From Paenirhizobium daejeonense (GTDB lineage Bacteria > Pseudomonadota > Alphaproteobacteria > Rhizobiales > Rhizobiaceae), in contig NZ_JACLAL010000009.1 of NCBI RefSeq assembly GCF_014280875.1, forward strand, positions 1 through 64,000: 64,000 nucleotides of DNA. Reading direction: 5' to 3'. The notes beneath the pieces were generated by a model, which had not been told where the DNA came from, did no database searches, and saw only the letters and a list, made by a program, of their open reading frames with translations. Every line of letters begins with the position of its first letter. Position 1 is the first letter of the stretch. Made by a program: the position numbers and the translations under genes. Below, one piece after another: positions 47,366 through 58,548 of the stretch.

Positions 47366-48130
47366 TCAATGACCGTTTTGCAATATGCCGGCAGAACTGC
47401 GAGAGCGTGCTCCGGCAAGATCGGCATCGATCGCCTGCAATATGCTGGTTTCTGCCTCAACGACATTGCCGGCCTCCACGGCCTGTACGAGATTGCGTCG
47501 CCTGGTAATCGCAGTCTCGTAAAAAGAGCTGTTGTCGCGACTGTCGCCGGCGGGCATGGCGGCTGCAAGCGTGAACTCGGTGACACCCAGCGCCGCCCGC
47601 AGCATGGGGTTCTGCGAAGTATCAGCAAGGATGCGATGAAGCTCCAGGGTGGCCAAAGCGAAAGAATCGGCCATGCCGCGCGACACGCTCATCTGCTGGA
47701 GCCAGTAGTAGAGCATACGGATGTGATCGGCGGTACGCAGCTTTGCGGCAAGACGCACCGTTTCCAGCTCCAGCAGACGGCGGATATCGAAGAGATAACC
47801 GACGAATTGCGGATCGAGCCCCGCCTCGAAATGCCATAGCAGCACCTGCTGGTCGAAGAGCTGCCAGCGGCTTTTCGGCGAGACCCGCGTTCCAACCTTC
47901 GGCCGTGCCTCGACCAGCCCCTTCGCCTCAAGCGTCTTCAACGCCTCACGCAGCACGGTTCGGGAAACGCCGTAGGTGTCCATGAGCTCGGCGTCCCTGG
48001 GCAGGATGGTGCCCACGGGAAAGCGGCCGGCAACAATGCCGGCCCCGATCTCGTTGATGATGAACGAATGAAAGTTGGGTGCAGCCGACCGCCCGGAACG
48101 CGCGCGGATCAGGCTACCGGGTTCACTCAT
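47366..48130 (-). CDS. GntR/FCD-family regulator in the importer operon
   Basis: A 254-residue FadR-type regulator with an N-terminal winged HTH ('GTILPRDAELMDTYGVSRTV' then 'LREALKTLEAKGLVEARP') and an alpha-helical FCD ligand domain. FCD proteins typically sense sugar acids or organic acids. Its start overlaps the stop of the last permease gene by 8 nt, so it is co-transcribed with the importer it probably controls. Confidence 0.9.
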   Translation of the reverse strand: MSEPGSLIRARSGRSAAPNFHSFIINEIGAGIVAGRFPVGTILPRDAELMDTYGVSRTVLREALKTLEAKGLVEARPKVGTRVSPKSRWQLFDQQVLLWHFEAGLDPQFVGYLFDIRRLLELETVRLAAKLRTADHIRMLYYWLQQMSVSRGMADSFALATLELHRILADTSQNPMLRAALGVTEFTLAAAMPAGDSRDNSSFYETAITRRRNLVQAVEAGNVVEAETSILQAIDADLAGARSRSSAGILQNGH

Positions 48131-49109
48131 GTTTCAATTTCCAAAAGCCCTTTGCCCGTACCGAAGAAGCCGAGAACACCAGCCGCTGCAATACGATGAA
48201 GACGAACAGCAGTCCGCCGATGACGATCTTCGTCCACCAGCTAGAAAGCGTACCGTCGAAGATGATGTAGGTCTGCACCAGCCCCTGAAGCATGACGCCG
48301 ATGAAGGTTCCGAAGACGAAGCCGTAACCGCCAGTCAACAGGGTTCCCCCGATGACCACGGCGCCGATCGCATCGAGTTCGACACCCACCGCCGCCAACG
48401 GATAGCCGGCGGAGGTATACAGCGAAAACACAATGCCCGCGAGACCTGATAAAGTCGCAGAGAGCGTGTAGACGAGGATCGTGGTCCGCGCCACCGGAAC
48501 ACCCATCAGCTGCGCCGAAGTGGTGTTGCCGCCGAGCGCGTAAACGTACGAGCCGAAGCGTGTACGATGCGCAAGCAGAGCCCCCACGATGAAGACCAGG
48601 ATCATCAGCCCGCCGATCATGCTGATCCGCCCACCTCCCGGAAGAAGGAAGTAAGTGGAGGAAACGCTCGAATAGAACGCATGGGTGACCGGAATGGAAT
48701 CCTGCGTGATGACCGAGGCCACGCCTCGAGCAAGAAACATCCCGGCAAGCGTCACGATAAAGGACGGCACCTGAAGATAGTGAATGGCAGCGCCCATCGC
48801 CGCGCCGAAAGCCGCGGAAAGCCCCAGCGCCACGGCGAAGGCGACGAGCGGGTGATAGCCATACCACGACACCAGAACCGCGATCATCACCCCGGTGAAG
48901 CCGATCACTGCACCGACGGAAAGATCGATGCCGCCGGAGAGGATCACGAAGGTCATGCCGACTGCCGCGATGCCGAGAAATGCATTGTCGGTCAGGAAGT
49001 TGCCGAGAACACGCGTCGAGAACATTCCGGGATATTGCAGGACGCTAGCCGCATAGGCGAGCGCGAAGATCAGGGCGGTTGCCGCCAGAGGACGAAGGCT
49101 GCGGTTCAT
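48123..49109 (-). CDS. yjfF: sugar ABC transporter permease (YjfF type)
   Basis: A 328-residue CUT2 (RbsC-like) permease with about ten hydrophobic segments ('GIAAVGMTFVILSGGIDLSV' is the family motif). The gene order, with YtfQ-like binding protein, ATPase and two permeases, equals that of the E. coli galactofuranose importer ytfQRT-yjfF. It overlaps both neighbours. Confidence 0.85.
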   Translation of the reverse strand: MNRSLRPLAATALIFALAYAASVLQYPGMFSTRVLGNFLTDNAFLGIAAVGMTFVILSGGIDLSVGAVIGFTGVMIAVLVSWYGYHPLVAFAVALGLSAAFGAAMGAAIHYLQVPSFIVTLAGMFLARGVASVITQDSIPVTHAFYSSVSSTYFLLPGGGRISMIGGLMILVFIVGALLAHRTRFGSYVYALGGNTTSAQLMGVPVARTTILVYTLSATLSGLAGIVFSLYTSAGYPLAAVGVELDAIGAVVIGGTLLTGGYGFVFGTFIGVMLQGLVQTYIIFDGTLSSWWTKIVIGGLLFVFIVLQRLVFSASSVRAKGFWKLKHE

Positions 49110-50109
49110 GAGGATTTTCCGGAAAGAAGGCGACGGTTGCGCCGGGCTTCGACGAGCCGCCCTGCGAGCGGGGACTGCATCAACAGGATCAGGATGATGA
49201 CGCCGGCCTTGACCACGAGGTTGAACTCGGGCGGGAAGCCCGACACGAGAATGCCTGTGTTCATCGCCTGGATGATGATCGCGCCGATCACCGACATGGC
49301 GATCGAGAAGCGGCCGCCGAGCAACGACGTGCCCCCGATCACCACGGCGAGGATTGCATCCAGCTCAAGCCAGAGGCCGGCATTGTTGGCATCCGCGCCC
49401 CGGATGTCGCCGGCAACGATGATACCGGAGATAGCGGCGCAAAAACCGGAGAAGGTATAGATCGAGAGCAGCAGCAGCCGGCTGTGAATACCGGCCAGGC
49501 TGGCGGCTGTCCGGTTGACGCCGACTGCCTCGATGAAGAGCCCGATGGCAGTGGAACGCACCGCCACCACGCTGATGACCAGCAGGCACGCGGCGATCAG
49601 CACGGGCATGGGCAGGCCGAAGAGGGAACCCGTGCCAAGGAAGATCAGGATCGGATCCGAGAAGGTCACGATGGAACCTTCAGTGATGAGCTGCGCGATG
49701 CCGCGACCCGCTACCATCAGCACCAGCGTCGCGACGATCGGCTGGATCTCGAGGAAGGTAACAAGGATGCCGTTCCACAGTCCGCAGACAAGGCCGGCGG
49801 CAAGTGCTGCGGATACGGCCACATAGCCCGGATAACCCGCCGTCACCATGGTCGCCGCCACCGCGCCTGAAATAGCCATCACCGCGCCGACCGAAAGGTC
49901 GACGCCCTTCGTCGCGATGACCGCAGTCATGCCGATGGCGAGGATAGCCACGGGGACGCCACGATTGAGCACGTCGATCATACTGCCGAACAGCCGACCA
50001 TCCTGCCAGGTAATGTCGAAGAAGCCCGGAAACAGTAGCCAGTTGATGAACAGCACACCGAGCAGGGCAATGGTTTGCGGATTGATAGCCCGCGTCAGCC
50101 GGCCTGCGA

Positions 50110-50113
<4 letters not shown>
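49106..50113 (-). CDS. ytfT: sugar ABC transporter permease (YtfT type)
   Basis: A 335-residue CUT2 permease. 'MTAVIATKGVDLSVGAVMAI' corresponds to the family's conserved loop. It overlaps the ATPase gene by 4 nt and the second permease by 4 nt. Two different permeases point to a heterodimeric channel, as in YtfT/YjfF. Confidence 0.85.
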
Positions 50114-51639
<1,526 letters not shown>

Positions 51640-51691
51640 AGTCTTCCCCCTCGCTCCACAACGATATTTCGCCGACCTAATTTGCAATGCA

Positions 51692-51717
51692 AGGGGCACC
51701 GGCATGCCGGTGCCCCT
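51692..51717 (-). terminator. 26-bp perfect palindrome after the ytfQ-like gene
   Basis: AGGGGCACCGG (51692-51702) pairs with CCGGTGCCCCT (51707-51717) around CATG, and the entire 26 bases are self-complementary. It lies between the binding-protein stop and the ATPase start. There is no T-run. It probably stabilises the binding-protein mRNA and lowers downstream expression. Confidence 0.65.
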
Positions 51718-51733
51718 CTCTTGGTGAGGAAGA

Positions 51734-52696
51734 TCAGTACCCGAGACCCTTGCGGGCCTCGTATTCACCCTTGGGGTTGTCGGCAGGCGTATAGAGCTTC
51801 GACTCTGTGATGATGAACTTCGCCGGCTCCTTTCCATCCTTCAGATAGGCTTCCAGCGCATCGAACGCAGGGCCGGCCATATTCGGTGTCAGTTCGACGG
51901 TTGCATTGGCCTCACCTGCGGCCATGGCGGCAAAGATATCCGGAACGGCATCGATCGAGACAACGAGAATGTCGGAACCTGGCTTCAGGCCGGCATCCTT
52001 GATGGCCTGGATCGCGCCAACGGCCATGTCGTCGTTATGGGCATAAACTGCGCAGATGCCCTTGCCGCCATTCTCGGCCTTGATGAAGCCTTCCATGACT
52101 TCCTTGCCCTTCGAGCGGGTGAAGTCGCCGGTCTGGCTCCGGGCAATCGTGACATTCTTGTGATCGGCGATGGCTTCCTCGAAGCCCTTCTTGCGGTTGA
52201 TCGCAGGCGTGGAGCCGACGGTGCCCTGCAGTTCGACGACCTTGCAGTCCTTGTCCTTCACGGTTTCGGTCAGCCAACGCCCGGCGACGCGACCTTCCTC
52301 GACCTGATCCGAAGCAATCGACGTCAGGTAGAGATCCTGCGATGCGTCGACACCACGGTCGAGCAGGATGACCGGGATCTTGGCGTCCTTGGCTTCGCCG
52401 AGCACCGCTTCCCAGCCGGTAGCGACAACCGGCGCGACGAGGATAGCGTCGACGCCCTGGGCGATGAAGCCACGGATCGCCTTGATCTGGTTTTCCTGTT
52501 TCTGCTGGGCATCGGCGAATTTGAGATCGATGCCGCGTTTTTCAGCCTCGGCCTTGGTGACTGACGTTTCAGCGGCACGCCAACCGGATTCCGAACCAAT
52601 CTGCGAGAACCCGACCGTCAGATTGGCCGCCATCGCAGTCGTGGACAAAAGAATAGACACACCCGCGCTCAGCGCGAGTCTGGACAATACAGACAT
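51734..52696 (-). CDS. ytfQ: sugar ABC transporter substrate-binding protein, YtfQ ortholog
   Basis: A 320-residue periplasmic binding protein (ribose-binding fold). The signal peptide ends at 'STTAMAA' (about residue 24). The mature sequence is very close to E. coli YtfQ, which binds galactofuranose, including 'VGFSQIGSESGWRAAET', 'QQKQENQIKAIRGFIAQGVD' and 'GDFTRSKGKEVMEGFIKAEN'. The start at 52696 has GGGGAGG. This similarity makes a furanose sugar the most likely ligand. It heads the operon ytfQ-ytfR-ytfT-yjfF-gntR. Confidence 0.88.
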   Translation of the reverse strand: MSVLSRLALSAGVSILLSTTAMAANLTVGFSQIGSESGWRAAETSVTKAEAEKRGIDLKFADAQQKQENQIKAIRGFIAQGVDAILVAPVVATGWEAVLGEAKDAKIPVILLDRGVDASQDLYLTSIASDQVEEGRVAGRWLTETVKDKDCKVVELQGTVGSTPAINRKKGFEEAIADHKNVTIARSQTGDFTRSKGKEVMEGFIKAENGGKGICAVYAHNDDMAVGAIQAIKDAGLKPGSDILVVSIDAVPDIFAAMAAGEANATVELTPNMAGPAFDALEAYLKDGKEPAKFIITESKLYTPADNPKGEYEARKGLGY

Positions 52697-53118
52697 GATT
52701 TCCTCCCCAAAATTGCCTGACCTGCCCTCCGCAGGTCGGCATGCAGTGACGCTAGCAATAGTACTATTATATGTAAATATATGCTCGCAAAAAGTGTATA
52801 CGCAATGCACACACGCCAAAACATGACCGTTCGCCTGTGCCGGTATCTTCTGTGCTCAGCCTGTTGAAAGGCATTTGTTGAGGATTCCCATCCAAACCTG
52901 CGAGAACCGAACCAGGAAATATGTATTCGGGAGACATACAAGTTACGCGTCCCGCTATTACGCTTGGTAGATCGCGATAGTGGTTTGCAATCTTCAACTT
53001 CGCCGCCGCACCTGCTATTCAGGCGGTCTCTGGGGTGGAGAGGACAAAGCGCGTCGCGTCCAAGAAACCGAACAAAATCGTTGCGCTGCAAACCTCGATA
53101 AGGTCAACTGGAACCAAA
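52697..53118. other. 422-nt divergent intergenic region with ytfQ promoter area
   Basis: It contains an AT-rich run near 52755-52790 next to ytfQ, with the palindrome AATAGTACTATT and a GTATAC core at 52796-52801. The right half leads to the AI-2E-family gene. An in-frame extension of that gene to 53035 lacks a ribosome site. No other gene was recognised. Confidence 0.55.
52757..52768. promoter_or_regulatory. perfect palindrome, candidate GntR/FCD operator
   Basis: AATAGTACTATT is self-complementary and lies 60 nt upstream of the ytfQ-like start. GntR/FCD operators are short palindromes with GT/AC half-sites, so it fits a site for the regulator at the end of this operon. A related GTATAC core sits at 52796-52801. 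Confidence 0.45.
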
Positions 53119-54327
53119 ATGCCCAAGAACACGCATGAAGGTGAAAACGCCGTGAAAACGCGCAGTCAGTCCTACAATGACCACGAAGATCGGGCATTCC
53201 TCGTGGGTCCGCGATCGGCGGCCCGCTGGCTTCTGGTCTTCGTGTTGCTTGCCGGGGTCTACTTCTTTCATGGCTTCGTCGTGCCTGTGCTGGCGGCACT
53301 CGTAATCGGTTTTGCAAGCTGGCCACTTTTTCGCCGGCTGCAGGAATATGTCGGTGGAAATCGGACGCTCGCGGCGACGATCGCCATCGTTTTCGTCATA
53401 TCCTTCATTGTGGTTCCGATCTCGCTTGCAGCTTTTTATGCCGTGCAGGAGATAAAGATCTGGGCGGCATGGGCGGTTCAGGCCAATGCTACCGGCGCCC
53501 CAGCACCCCAATGGCTGGGCAGCCTTCCGATCATAGGAGCATCCCTTCTGGAACAATGGGAACGCCAACTTGGTCATCCAGGTGGCCTAGGCGAATTGGT
53601 CCAGCTTACAAGTGGAGCGAATATCGGCAGTATCTACAGAGGGTTGCTGGTATTCGGCACCTCGGCCTTCCAATGGTTCCTGACACTGCTGTTCATGCTG
53701 ATCACCCTGTTCTTCGTCTATCGCGACGGCAGCTACCTTGCCGCCCAGCTCGACAAGCTTGGCGAGCGCATATTGCCTAACCGCTGGGAACGCGTGTCGC
53801 GCATCGTACCGATGACGATCAGCTCGACGGTCACCGGGATGACCATCATCGCGATCGGTGAAGGCGTCGTACTCGGTGTCGCCTACTGGCTGGCAGGCGT
53901 ACCATCCGCAGTCACGCTCGGGCTCATCACCGGCGTCATGGCCCTGATCCCCGGCGGTGCTCCCCTGAGCTTCACGCTAGTTTCCATCTACCTCCTTGCC
54001 AGCGGCTCAGTCGGTCCTGGTATCGCTCTTTTCGTCTGGGGCACGACGGAACTTTTCATCGTCGACAAGACGCTACGTCCTCATCTCGTCGGAGGGCCGA
54101 TCAAGCTCCCGTTCCTGCCGACGTTTTTCGGCCTGATCGGCGGCGTCAAGACGATGGGTTTCCTCGGCCTCTTCGTCGGTCCCGTGCTGATGGCGCTGCT
54201 TGTCGCCATTCTCCGCGAATGGATCCGCGAGGTCGCCGACGAACCCGGATCGACTGGACCCAAGGTCGTTACGTCATCCGACGACATCGATCGCACCAAG
54301 GTAATCTCGAAGGCCTCATCGTCGTAA
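53119..54327 (+). CDS. AI-2E family transporter (PerM-like membrane protein)
   Basis: A 402-residue membrane protein with about eight TM segments and the family motif region 'GMTIIAIGEGVVLGVAYWLA' plus 'ALIPGGAPLSF'. The family includes TqsA (autoinducer-2 export), but most members in rhizobia have no known substrate. The start at 53119 (MPKNTHEG) is a choice; a GTG 33 codons... downstream of the leader at 'VKTRSQ' is possible. The last gene end is 9 nt from the convergent Lrp-type gene. Confidence 0.85.
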   Translation: MPKNTHEGENAVKTRSQSYNDHEDRAFLVGPRSAARWLLVFVLLAGVYFFHGFVVPVLAALVIGFASWPLFRRLQEYVGGNRTLAATIAIVFVISFIVVPISLAAFYAVQEIKIWAAWAVQANATGAPAPQWLGSLPIIGASLLEQWERQLGHPGGLGELVQLTSGANIGSIYRGLLVFGTSAFQWFLTLLFMLITLFFVYRDGSYLAAQLDKLGERILPNRWERVSRIVPMTISSTVTGMTIIAIGEGVVLGVAYWLAGVPSAVTLGLITGVMALIPGGAPLSFTLVSIYLLASGSVGPGIALFVWGTTELFIVDKTLRPHLVGGPIKLPFLPTFFGLIGGVKTMGFLGLFVGPVLMALLVAILREWIREVADEPGSTGPKVVTSSDDIDRTKVISKASSS

Positions 54328-54336
54328 TCGACCTTT

Positions 54337-54822
54337 TTACCGCGCCAGTGGCTGCCTGTTGCGGGAGGTTTTGGCGCGGGTGGCGAGAACATCCCGGATC
54401 GAAAAGCTCGAATGGATTCGCAGGACACCCGGCATGGTCGAGAGGATTTCCTTGTGGATCCGCTCGAACTCGCCGGCATTGGCGACCTCCACCTTTAGCA
54501 GGTAATCCGAGCCACCGGTCATCAGGAAGCACTCTTGAATTTCAGGGTGCCTGCGCACAGCCGCCTCGAAGCGATTGAGATAATCCTCGGTCTGCCGTTC
54601 CAGCGTGATGTTGACAATCACGGCGATGGAATTCTCCATCTGACCGCTGTCGACCAGCGCTGTATAGCCTCTGATGACACCGGATTTTTCCAGAAGCTTG
54701 ATCCGCCTCAAACAGGCTGAAGGAGACAGACCGACTTCGGCCGCGAGTGCCGCATTGCTCATGCGGGCATCGAGCCGCAGAAGGCGCAGGAGGTTGCGAT
54801 CGACGGCGTCCAGAGCGCTCAT
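54337..54822 (-). CDS. Lrp/AsnC-family regulator, probable DadR
   Basis: A 161-residue Lrp-type regulator with an N-terminal HTH ('MSNAALAAEVGLSPSACLRR') and the RAM effector domain ('QECFLMTGGSDYLLKVEVAN'). It diverges from dadX-dadA. In many Alphaproteobacteria such a divergently encoded Lrp-type protein activates D-amino acid catabolism in response to alanine. The symbol dadR is used in related genomes but is not proven here. Confidence 0.85.
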   Translation of the reverse strand: MSALDAVDRNLLRLLRLDARMSNAALAAEVGLSPSACLRRIKLLEKSGVIRGYTALVDSGQMENSIAVIVNITLERQTEDYLNRFEAAVRRHPEIQECFLMTGGSDYLLKVEVANAGEFERIHKEILSTMPGVLRIHSSFSIRDVLATRAKTSRNRQPLAR

Positions 54823-54948
54823 GCAGATTATTCCATAAATTCGAAGATTATTTCACAACGAATTATATCATCGAATAATCAAGCGTAAATCAACGGAAAA
54901 TTCTCCGATCGTTTCAATATCCTTGTCCGATAAAAATGAGGGAACGAC
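54823..54948. promoter_or_regulatory. AT-rich divergent promoter region, Lrp-type regulator / dadX
   Basis: This 126-nt region is far more AT-rich than its surroundings. It contains repeated ATTATTTC/GAATAATC-like segments (54833-54890), as expected for a multi-site Lrp/AsnC operator. A GAGGGA ribosome site precedes the GTG of the racemase gene. Confidence 0.45.
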
Positions 54949-56082
54949 GTGGATAACGCCATCTGGAACAACAACATTCGAGAACGGACGAGCAATGAAG
55001 GCGCGTCTGGATATCTCACCATCGATCTCAGCGCCATCAGCCGCAATTACGAGAAGCTTTCAGCTACATTATCACCGGCCAAGGCCGCAGCCGTGGTCAA
55101 GGCCGACGCCTACGGACTGGGCGCCACAAAAATCGCCACTACGCTTTTTGCCGCTGGTTGCCGCCATTTCTTCGTCGCCCATTTCTGCGAGGCCACCGAG
55201 CTCAAGCCGCATCTTTCCGACGAAGCCCGCATCTTCGTCTTGAACGGTCTTCAGCCGGGCAACGAGACACCGGCTGCCGAAGCTGGCATCATCCCGGTGC
55301 TGAACTCCATGGAACAGTTGCAGCTCTGGTCTGCAACCGCGCGCGCTCTCGACCGTCGCCTGCCCGCCGTGCTGCAGTTCGACACCGGCATGTCCCGGCT
55401 GGGCTTCCCGCCGGAAGAACGCGCCCTCCTGGCTGATGAACTGCGTGGCAAAAATGACATCGAAATTCTCTTCATCATGAGCCATCTGGCTTCCGCCGAT
55501 GATGAAAACAGCCAGCAGAATGGCGACCAGCTCGCGGAAATGCGCCGGATCGCGGAAGAATTTCCTGCATTCAGCGTCTGCTTTGCCAATTCCGGCGGCG
55601 TCTTCCTCGGCAGCGAATATCACGGCGTGCTCGCCCGCCCCGGTATCGCTCTTTATGGCGGCGCACCGAACAATGGCGAAACCAACCCGATGGAGCCGGT
55701 CGTACGCCTCGATGTGGCGGTAATCCAGACACGAACGGTTCCCGCTGGCACCCACGTCGGCTATGGCGCGACCCATGTCACCAAGAACGAGACGCGGCTT
55801 GCAACCATTGCCGCCGGCTATGCCGACGGGCTACCGCGCAGCCTGAGCGACCGCGGTGCCGTCTATGTCAATGGCGTGCGCCTGCCGATCGTCGGCCGCG
55901 TGTCCATGGACAGCATCACGATCGACATCTCCGCCTTGCCCGCAGGCACGCTGTCACTGGGCAGTCTGGTCGAAGTCATAGGCCCGAACCAGACGCTGGA
56001 AATGCTCAGCGCAGATGCCGGAACGATTTCCTATGAGATGCTGACCAGTCTCGGCCATCGCTACCGTCGCCAATACCGCTAA
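54949..56082 (+). CDS. dadX: alanine racemase, catabolic
   Basis: A 377-residue PLP-dependent racemase converting L-alanine to D-alanine. It starts with GTG behind GAGGGA. The PLP lysine Lys51 lies in 'VVKADAYGLG', and the second catalytic Tyr lies in 'HVGYGATHVT'. The substrate and PLP-binding blocks 'FDTGMSRLGFP', 'ARPGIALYGG' and 'GRVSMDSITIDIS' are conserved. Its partner dadA, 27 nt downstream, consumes the D-alanine, so the role is catabolic rather than cell-wall supply. Confidence 0.93.
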   Translation: MDNAIWNNNIRERTSNEGASGYLTIDLSAISRNYEKLSATLSPAKAAAVVKADAYGLGATKIATTLFAAGCRHFFVAHFCEATELKPHLSDEARIFVLNGLQPGNETPAAEAGIIPVLNSMEQLQLWSATARALDRRLPAVLQFDTGMSRLGFPPEERALLADELRGKNDIEILFIMSHLASADDENSQQNGDQLAEMRRIAEEFPAFSVCFANSGGVFLGSEYHGVLARPGIALYGGAPNNGETNPMEPVVRLDVAVIQTRTVPAGTHVGYGATHVTKNETRLATIAAGYADGLPRSLSDRGAVYVNGVRLPIVGRVSMDSITIDISALPAGTLSLGSLVEVIGPNQTLEMLSADAGTISYEMLTSLGHRYRRQYR

Positions 56083-56109
56083 CATTTCTCTTCTGTCATT
56101 GAGGCAATC

Positions 56110-57360
56110 ATGAAAGTCATCGTTCTCGGCGCCGGCGTAGTCGGCGTGACGTCCGCCTATCAGCTCGCCAAGGCTGGACATGAGGTCATCGTCGTAGACC
56201 GCCAGCCCGGCCCCGCACTCGAAACCAGCTTCGGCAATGCCGGCGAGGTATCGTTCGGCTATTGCTCTCCCTGGGCCGCGCCCGGCATTCCGCTGAAAGC
56301 CATGAAGTGGCTGTTCATGGAACATGCTCCGCTGATCCTGCGCCCCAAATTGGACATGGCCATGCTGTCGTGGATGTTCAAGATGCTGGCGAACTGCACC
56401 ACAGATCGCTATGCGCTCAACAAGAGCCGCATGCTCCGTCTCGCCGATTACAGCCGAACTTCGCTTGCCGCCGTGCGCGAGGAAACCGGCCTTGCCTATG
56501 ACGAGCGCATGCAGGGAACGTTGCAGCTCTTCCGCACACAGGATCAGCTCGACGCCTCGGCAAAAGACGTGAAGGCGCTTGCCGCGGACGGCATTCCTTA
56601 CGAGGTTCTGGATCCGGAAGGTTGCATCCGGGTCGAACCGGCTCTCCGGCATGTCCGCGAAAAGATCGTCGGCGGTCTTCTGACGCCGAAGGACGAGACC
56701 GGTGACTGCTTCAAGTTCACCAATGCGCTCGCCGAAAAGGCCGCAGCGCTAGGCGTCCAGTTCCAGTACGGCACCACCATCAAGGGCTTTGACATCGAAG
56801 GCGGACGCGTACGCGGCATCGTGACGGACGGCGCACCGGTGCGCGGCGATGCCGTGGTTGTGGCGCTCGGAAGCTATTCGCCATTGCTGCTCAAGCAGGT
56901 CGGCATCAGCCTGCCGGTCTATCCGGTCAAGGGTTACTCCCTGACGATCCCGATCACGGATGCGAGCCGCGCTCCGGAATCGACCGTGATGGACGAAACC
57001 TACAAGATCGCCATCACCCGCCTCGGCGACCGCATCCGCGTCGGCGGCATGGCGGAAATCTCTGGCTATACCAACGACCTCGGCCTTGCCCGCCGCCGCA
57101 CGCTCGAGCATTCCGTCACTGACCTCTTCCCGGGCGGCGACGTATCGCAGGCTCTCTTCTGGTCGGGCCTTCGCCCGATGACGCCGGATGGCACCCCGGT
57201 CATCGGGCCGACCAAGGTCCAGGGTCTTTTCCTCAACACCGGTCACGGCACGCTCGGCTGGACCATGAGCTGCGGCTCCGCCCGCGTAATCAGCGACATC
57301 GTCAGCGGTCGCAAGGCCGAGATCGACGCCACCGACCTTGCGATCAGCCGTTACGCCTGA
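56110..57360 (+). CDS. dadA: D-amino acid dehydrogenase small subunit
   Basis: A 416-residue FAD enzyme. '[20 protein letters not shown]' is the FAD motif; '[20 protein letters not shown]' and the C-terminal '[20 protein letters not shown]' and '[19 protein letters not shown]' are diagnostic for DadA. It oxidises D-alanine to pyruvate and ammonia and passes electrons to the respiratory chain. It forms an operon with dadX. A paralogue lies at the left edge of this window. Confidence 0.94.
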   Translation: MKVIVLGAGVVGVTSAYQLAKAGHEVIVVDRQPGPALETSFGNAGEVSFGYCSPWAAPGIPLKAMKWLFMEHAPLILRPKLDMAMLSWMFKMLANCTTDRYALNKSRMLRLADYSRTSLAAVREETGLAYDERMQGTLQLFRTQDQLDASAKDVKALAADGIPYEVLDPEGCIRVEPALRHVREKIVGGLLTPKDETGDCFKFTNALAEKAAALGVQFQYGTTIKGFDIEGGRVRGIVTDGAPVRGDAVVVALGSYSPLLLKQVGISLPVYPVKGYSLTIPITDASRAPESTVMDETYKIAITRLGDRIRVGGMAEISGYTNDLGLARRRTLEHSVTDLFPGGDVSQALFWSGLRPMTPDGTPVIGPTKVQGLFLNTGHGTLGWTMSCGSARVISDIVSGRKAEIDATDLAISRYA

Positions 57361-57378
57361 CGGCCAAAACAACACCGA

Positions 57379-57840
57379 CTAGAGATCCGGCGGACATAAT
57401 TCGCGATAGATGTCCGCCGGCGATATAGCCGTGCGAACAGCCTGAGCAACCTTTTCCTCCCGCATTTTGCGGGCGATGCCGGAAAGGATGTTCAGGTGGT
57501 TCGGCTGGTTGTCGGGATTGAGCAGCATGAAAACAAGGTCGACCGGCAATTCGTCCATCGCCTCGAAATCCACTGCCTTGGCTAGACGGACAAACAGGCA
57601 AAAGTGCCTGTCCAGTCCCTTCACTCGCGCATGAGGCACGGCAATACCGTCGCCGATGCCAGTTGATCCCAGCCTTTCGCGTCCGAGAAGGGCCTTTGAG
57701 ATCTCATCGGCACCTACCGGCAACCTTTCCGCCGCCAGTTCGGAAAGCTGTCTGATCAGACCGGCCTTTGTGGTTGCCTGCAAGCCAACCACCACGTTCT
57801 CCGCCGGAAGACAATCTCGGAGCTTCATGATGCTATCCAT
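57379..57840 (-). CDS. PTS EIIA domain protein (PtsN/EIIA-Ntr-like) following kdpE
   Basis: A 153-residue PTS EIIA type-2 protein with the phospho-acceptor His70 in 'GDGIAVPHARV' and the following 'FCLFVRLAKAVDFEAMDELP'. It is a single domain with no sugar-PTS partner nearby. It lies 15 nt after kdpE, so it is probably co-transcribed with the potassium genes. In E. coli, PtsN binds KdpD and alters its activity, so a dedicated EIIA in the operon suggests a built-in link between phosphotransfer state and potassium uptake. An alternative start is Met5. Confidence 0.88.
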   Translation of the reverse strand: MDSIMKLRDCLPAENVVVGLQATTKAGLIRQLSELAAERLPVGADEISKALLGRERLGSTGIGDGIAVPHARVKGLDRHFCLFVRLAKAVDFEAMDELPVDLVFMLLNPDNQPNHLNILSGIARKMREEKVAQAVRTAISPADIYRELCPPDL

Positions 57841-57855
57841 GTTTGAGGAGGAGCC

Positions 57856-58548
57856 TTACTGGCCTTCCTGCAGCCGATAACCGACACCGGTTTCGGTCAG
57901 TATGTAACGCGGCTGGTCCGGCGTCTGTTCGATTTTCTGGCGAAGCTGGCGGACATAGACCCGCAGATACTGGACATCCGTCAGGCTATCCCACACCTGT
58001 TCCAGCAGGAAACGGTGGGTGAGCACCTTGCCTGCATGCTGCACCAAGATGCGCAGGATGTCGTATTCCTTCGGCGAAAGCTTCACTTCCTTGCCCGCCA
58101 CCTTGACGACGCGCTTGACGAGATCGACAGAAAGGTCGCCGGTCTGGAAGACCGGTTTTTCCCCCTGGCTCTGCAACCGGTGACGAAGGGCGACGCTAAT
58201 GCGGGCCACGAGTTCGTTCATGCCGAAGGGTTTGGTAACGTAGTCGTCGGCACCCAGTTCCAGCGCCTTGACGATACCGGCCTCATCGGTGCGGCTCGAC
58301 AGGATGACGATGGGGAGGTCCAGCCCCTCGCCCCGCCACTTCGCCAGAAGATCGAGGCCGGGCATATCCGGCAGGCCGAGGTCGAGGATGATGAGGTTAG
58401 GCCTTTCCGCCTTCACCGCCTCAATGGCCACCTTGGCATTCATCGCCTCGCTGATCGCGTAGTCCTGTGTGGACAGGCCGACACGCAACAGCTTGCGGAT
58501 CGGCGGTTCGTCATCGACGATGAGTATTCTGACGGCTGAATTGGTCAT
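57856..58548 (-). CDS. kdpE: response regulator KdpE
   Basis: A 230-residue OmpR-family regulator. The receiver domain has the acidic pair 'VDDEPP' (11-16), phospho-acceptor Asp56 in 'LIILDLGLPDMPG' and Lys in 'YVTKPFGMNEL'. The C-terminal winged helix includes 'LSPKEYDILRILVQHAGKV' and ends 'YILTETGVGYRL'. It activates kdpABC when phosphorylated by KdpD. Its start overlaps the kdpD stop by 4 nt. Confidence 0.95.
   Translation of the reverse strand: MTNSAVRILIVDDEPPIRKLLRVGLSTQDYAISEAMNAKVAIEAVKAERPNLIILDLGLPDMPGLDLLAKWRGEGLDLPIVILSSRTDEAGIVKALELGADDYVTKPFGMNELVARISVALRHRLQSQGEKPVFQTGDLSVDLVKRVVKVAGKEVKLSPKEYDILRILVQHAGKVLTHRFLLEQVWDSLTDVQYLRVYVRQLRQKIEQTPDQPRYILTETGVGYRLQEGQ

Noticed and set aside
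53035-53118. Extended N-terminus for the AI-2E-family protein
   Set aside because: The extension is basic and polar with no ribosome site, and the family's first membrane segment starts well after the chosen ATG.
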